Positions 61,476-64,000 of a DNA stretch of 64,000 bases are shown here, one piece after another. The stretch's first letter is position 1. Each line of letters starts with the position of its first letter. The stretch is taken from the NCBI RefSeq assembly GCF_000686885.1, contig NZ_JMLU01000001.1, positions 1 to 64,000 of the forward strand, written 5' to 3'. The translations under genes and the position numbers were made by a program. The notes below the pieces were generated by a model that was given only the letters and a program-made list of their open reading frames with translations, had not been told where the DNA came from and searched no databases. This DNA comes from Flavobacterium sasangense DSM 21067. GTDB lineage: Bacteria > Bacteroidota > Bacteroidia > Flavobacteriales > Flavobacteriaceae.

Positions 61476-62300
61476 TTAATTGTTTAATTGATTGGCTTCT
61501 TTAAGTACATTTTTAATCCGATTGTGACTTAACTCGATGGTTTTTAAATAATCGGGATGCAGCACCAAATCTTTGATGGTGATACAATCTAAAATAAGTA
61601 ATTGATCTTTTTCTGCCTTAGTTAAAGTAGTCAAACAAGTTACGGGATATACTCTGTATTTATCTACCAATTCTTTGATGCCATTTTTTTGAGGATAATC
61701 CCAACTCAACATATTTAAACCTGAACATTCTCCAAATTGAATTGCATCAGTGGTAAACTTGTTATTGGTTACAATGATACATTTTGAAATATTTCGCTTA
61801 GCCGAAAACAAGTCGTATTTTCTATCTTTCACATCATTAAATCGAGACAAAATATACATTGGCACTTTTACATCACTTTTTGCATCTTGACCAGAGTGGA
61901 ATTTGCATTCAATCATGGAAATCACATCGTTTTTGAGAAGCAAAATATCGATTTCATGTGATATACATTTTCCGTTTAATGTAACACTAACTTTCGTTTT
62001 AAAACCTTGTTCCTGCATTACTTTTGCAATGAACTTTTCAAAGAAAAATCCGGCCGGACCAAGTCCTAACAAAGCAGTTCTAAGATTGTATCGCGCCGCA
62101 TGAACATTAGAAATATTTTTTAATAATTGATAAGCACGCTTGTAGATTTTTTTTGAAGAAATACCTTCATACATTTCGCTTTCAATTTCTTTAACGATAG
62201 TTTCCGCCATAGCTTGGTCGGCTCCCGATTTTCGAAGAGAATTGATCAGTTTTTGTTCATCATAATGAACCAACTCACCGGAATATTTAGTAACTTTCAT
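61476..62300 (-). CDS. ATP-cone plus PD-(D/E)xK nuclease-like protein
   Basis: The product has 274 residues. Residues 1-85 form an ATP-cone domain (VTKYSGELVHYDEQKLINSLRKSGA, NVHAARYNLRTALLGLGPAG), normally the nucleotide-sensing part of ribonucleotide reductase or NrdR. Residues about 86-200 have a PD-(D/E)xK core: E88, D118 (HEIDILLL), E131 and K133 (MIECKFH), as in Mrr-like restriction nucleases. The combination is a nucleotide-regulated nuclease. It is first in the pair with the beta-CASP RNase gene. The substrate is unknown; DNA or RNA processing are both possible. Confidence 0.85.
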   Translation of the reverse strand: MKVTKYSGELVHYDEQKLINSLRKSGADQAMAETIVKEIESEMYEGISSKKIYKRAYQLLKNISNVHAARYNLRTALLGLGPAGFFFEKFIAKVMQEQGFKTKVSVTLNGKCISHEIDILLLKNDVISMIECKFHSGQDAKSDVKVPMYILSRFNDVKDRKYDLFSAKRNISKCIIVTNNKFTTDAIQFGECSGLNMLSWDYPQKNGIKELVDKYRVYPVTCLTTLTKAEKDQLLILDCITIKDLVLHPDYLKTIELSHNRIKNVLKEANQLNN

Positions 62301-62333
62301 TTCGCTATAAATAATACCTAAAGGTACGAAAAT

Positions 62334-62777
62334 TTAGCGAGAAATTTGCTGATAATAAAAAGCTGGAATAAAAAGTACTAAAAACAAAGGTTGAATTAAA
62401 AATCTTCGGATATAGAATAAAATTAAATAATCAGGCTGTTCAAAAAAAGAAAGCAATCCAAAAAACAAAACTATTAATACCACAAAAAAGAAAGCATATA
62501 AAAGCATTGCGAATCGAACTAACGGTAATTGCTTGAATAATAGATAGATAATCCCCAAAGAAAGTAACATATTCAAAACATACCGAATTAATAGTCCGAA
62601 AAACAAAGAAATACCATCAAAATCAGGCAATGATTTGTTTTGGTAATCTAATTTAAAAAAAGCTAAAAAAGGATCGTAAAAGAGTTGACTTTCGAATGCT
62701 CGTATGAAGATTAACCCTAAAAGAGATAAAAGAAGTAAACCAATTCTGAACTTATGCTTATTTATTTTTTTTAACAT
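62334..62777 (-). CDS. Exosortase F system-associated membrane protein
   Basis: The product has 147 residues with four hydrophobic helices (about 12-28, 50-75, 85-110, 115-140). MLKKINKHKFRIGLLLLSLLGLIFIRAFESQLFYDPFLAFFKLDYQ has the FYDPFLxFFKxDY signature of the XrtF-associated protein (TIGR-type family). Its start overlaps the xrtF stop by 20 bases, so translation is coupled. It is always found next to xrtF in Flavobacteriaceae and is presumed to help the exosortase. Confidence 0.88.
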   Translation of the reverse strand: MLKKINKHKFRIGLLLLSLLGLIFIRAFESQLFYDPFLAFFKLDYQNKSLPDFDGISLFFGLLIRYVLNMLLSLGIIYLLFKQLPLVRFAMLLYAFFFVVLIVLFFGLLSFFEQPDYLILFYIRRFLIQPLFLVLFIPAFYYQQISR

Positions 62778-63309
62778 AGCCCGAATATTTAGTTACCCAA
62801 AGAATCCATAAAACAAACACTACTCCATATATGAAAAGTGGAAATAAAGTTCCATGAAGAACTTCTTCGTATTCTGAAAAATAAAATAAAGACAGAGACA
62901 GAACAGCAATTCTAATAATGTTTAAAATATGAATTACAGAAATGCCTATTAGAATATACAAAGCGGTTTTTTTCCATTGCGATGAAAACGCAAAAACAAA
63001 AGAAGCGAATAAAATCATTACACTTATCGCATTACAACCTTCTATAATTCGCGCTACATATTTGGTTTTGTAGATCATTTTTATTGAAGGCTCATTTTCA
63101 TTTTTCACTACATTAACGTCATTCTCAAACCACAACATGAATTGTTGAGTCTGATAAGCTACTGACTTTGTGATGCCATCTACTTCGTTTTTTTGCAAAT
63201 CAAATTGACTTAAATACAACTTGTAAACAAAAATAAAAACGACATAAAACAAAACAAACTTTAGTAAAAAAGTAAAAAAATGCTTGTACTGATTAAAAAT
63301 ATTTTTCAA
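62758..63309 (-). CDS. xrtF: Exosortase F
   Basis: The product has 183 residues from a TTG at 63309 (MKNIFNQYKHFFTFLLKF), because the longer frame would overlap the divergent gene and its promoter box at 63325-63332. The exosortase triad is present: Cys92 (IIEGCNA), Arg133 (IIRIA) and His152 (LHGTLFP). Several transmembrane helices are seen (about 13-30, 92-110, 115-140, 155-172). XrtF processes C-terminal sorting signals on exported proteins in Flavobacteriaceae. No substrate gene is in this window. Confidence 0.9.
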   Translation of the reverse strand: MKNIFNQYKHFFTFLLKFVLFYVVFIFVYKLYLSQFDLQKNEVDGITKSVAYQTQQFMLWFENDVNVVKNENEPSIKMIYKTKYVARIIEGCNAISVMILFASFVFAFSSQWKKTALYILIGISVIHILNIIRIAVLSLSLFYFSEYEEVLHGTLFPLFIYGVVFVLWILWVTKYSGYVKKNK

Positions 63310-63324
63310 ACCATCTATTTTTAA

Positions 63325-63332
63325 CAAAAATA
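63325..63332 (-). promoter_or_regulatory. Promoter -7 box of xrtF
   Basis: The minus strand reads TATTTTTG, matching TAnnTTTG, 15 bases before the TTG at 63309. It supports the shorter xrtF start. Confidence 0.55.
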
Positions 63333-63358
63333 TAGATTTTTTAATACGAAGGAATAAA

Positions 63359-63366
63359 TACTTTTG
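63359..63366 (+). promoter_or_regulatory. Promoter -7 box of the GAF gene
   Basis: TACTTTTG lies 16 bases before the ATG at 63383. It is divergent to the xrtF promoter 26 bases away. No clear -33 TTG is visible. Confidence 0.6.
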
Positions 63367-63382
63367 CAAAAAAAATACAACT

Positions 63383-63838
63383 ATGACATTTGAAGAATTA
63401 AAACCAATTGTTTCGAGCATTATTGAAAAAGAAAATGCTACTCGCGATGAAAAACTAAAAGAAATTTGCCAATTATTAAGTGAGAACGTAAGTTATTATG
63501 ATTGGGTAGGATTTTATTTTGCTAATCACGAAGCTAGAACTTTACATTTAGGTCCGTATGTTGGAGCTGAAACTGACCATACTGTAATTCCATTTGGAAA
63601 AGGAATTTGCGGACAAGTAGCAGAATCAAATGCTAATTTTGTAGTTCCTGATGTGAAAGCGCAAGATAATTACATTGCTTGTAGTTTTACTGTGAAATCA
63701 GAGATTGTAGTTCCATTATTCGTTAACGGAATTAATATTGGACAAATTGATATCGATTCTCACGTTATAGACCCTTTCACAGAAGCTGACGAACGCTTTT
63801 TAGAGTTTGTAAATGAACAAGTTGCAAAATTATTTTAA
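63383..63838 (+). CDS. GAF-domain protein related to free-Met-R-sulfoxide reductase
   Basis: The product has 151 residues with a single GAF domain. VIPFGKGICGQVAES (Cys about 69) and NYIACSFTVKSEIVVPL (Cys about 93) match two of the three cysteines of fRMsr (MsrC); the segment before VIPFG lacks the third (E. coli C84 position is His/Thr here). The substrate pocket residues around GPYVGAE and IDSHVIDPFTEAD are kept. It probably reduces free methionine-R-sulfoxide, or it is a GAF sensor. It is transcribed divergently from xrtF. Confidence 0.88.
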   Translation: MTFEELKPIVSSIIEKENATRDEKLKEICQLLSENVSYYDWVGFYFANHEARTLHLGPYVGAETDHTVIPFGKGICGQVAESNANFVVPDVKAQDNYIACSFTVKSEIVVPLFVNGINIGQIDIDSHVIDPFTEADERFLEFVNEQVAKLF

Positions 63839-63866
63839 GTAACAAATAATCTTTAACTCTTTTTTA

Positions 63867-63874
63867 TACATTTG
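63867..63874 (+). promoter_or_regulatory. Promoter -7 box of the antiporter gene
   Basis: TACATTTG lies 33 bases upstream of the ATG at 63908 and matches the -7 consensus. Confidence 0.5.
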
Positions 63875-63907
63875 TCGTGATTATAACTAACACGACTCTT
63901 GCTATTT

Positions 63908-64000
63908 ATGGAATTTAATGTCCCAAGTTTAGAACTTCCTTTTTTTGCTAATTTATTGCTATTATTAGTTTTAGCACGTTTTTTTGGCGAAATTATGGAG
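63908..64000 (+). CDS. Cation:proton antiporter, N-terminal fragment (cut by window edge)
   Basis: Only 31 residues are visible, starting MEFNVPSLELPFFANLLLLL and followed by VLARFFGEIME. The hydrophobic stretch ending in LARFFGEIME is the typical first helix of CPA2/KefB-type cation:proton antiporters in Bacteroidota. The stop and most of the protein lie outside the window, so the family call is provisional. Confidence 0.6.
   Translation, partial: MEFNVPSLELPFFANLLLLLVLARFFGEIME

Overview
The window is a stretch of an AT-rich chromosome from a member of the Bacteroidota, most likely Flavobacterium or a close relative. This rests on gldKLMN (type IX secretion and gliding), an exosortase F pair, TonB-dependent receptors with carboxypeptidase-like N-terminal domains, a HYC_CC_PP family protein, DUF1761 and DUF983 proteins, and repeated promoters with the Bacteroidota -7 box TAnnTTTG (best example: TTG-N19-TACCTTTG in front of the tRNAs). 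Gene density is high, and almost every gene can be assigned to a family.

Layout. 1-296: right end of an IS30-family element, fused to a 3'-truncated FemAB/GNAT-like gene. 1.4-3.7 kb: DUF1761 protein, J-domain/KTSC protein, two tandem initiator tRNA genes, era. 3.7-9.2 kb: a heme/iron uptake operon on the minus strand (small membrane protein, TonB-dependent receptor, hmuT, hmuU, hmuV). 10-14.3 kb: der and a large outer-membrane beta-barrel protein. 14.4-20.5 kb: lemA and two TPM genes, a merR regulator preceded by a hexamer-based tandem repeat, an M23 peptidase, alaS. 20.5-23.9 kb: small envelope proteins, RidA, GSCFA protein. 23.9-29.7 kb: a candidate uncharacterised regulatory island (next paragraph). 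29.7-33.2 kb: ABC-F ATPase, DUF983 protein, FAD oxidoreductase. 33.3-41.7 kb: gldK, gldL, gldM, gldN, an arginase-fold protein with substituted metal ligands, topA. 41.9-48.9 kb: miaB, a small IR-flanked GxxExxY gene, a sigma-54 activator, lptE, a TPR-like protein, secG, groES, groEL. 49-56.4 kb: porin, SulP transporter and dabB/dabA, apparently an inorganic-carbon uptake operon. 56.9-60.1 kb: a probable copper locus (HMA protein, TonB receptor, HYC_CC_PP protein). 60.1-64 kb: beta-CASP RNase-like protein, ATP-cone nuclease, exosortase F pair, GAF/fRMsr-like protein, start of a cation:proton antiporter.

The most striking feature is at 23931-29657. Three copies of a 20-bp palindrome with AATACG-N8-CGTATT arms sit at exactly the same distance upstream of three similar promoter-like boxes. 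One controls a secreted/beta-propeller operon. One lies in front of a 42-residue membrane ORF followed by a TPR sensor kinase and a LuxR-type response regulator. One lies in front of a 37-residue membrane ORF. The two tiny proteins share a C-terminal LLLNxYNxIY motif and neither is longer than 42 residues. The kinase gene carries one in-frame TGA. I infer an autoregulated two-component regulon with paired small membrane proteins; this arrangement is not one I recognise.
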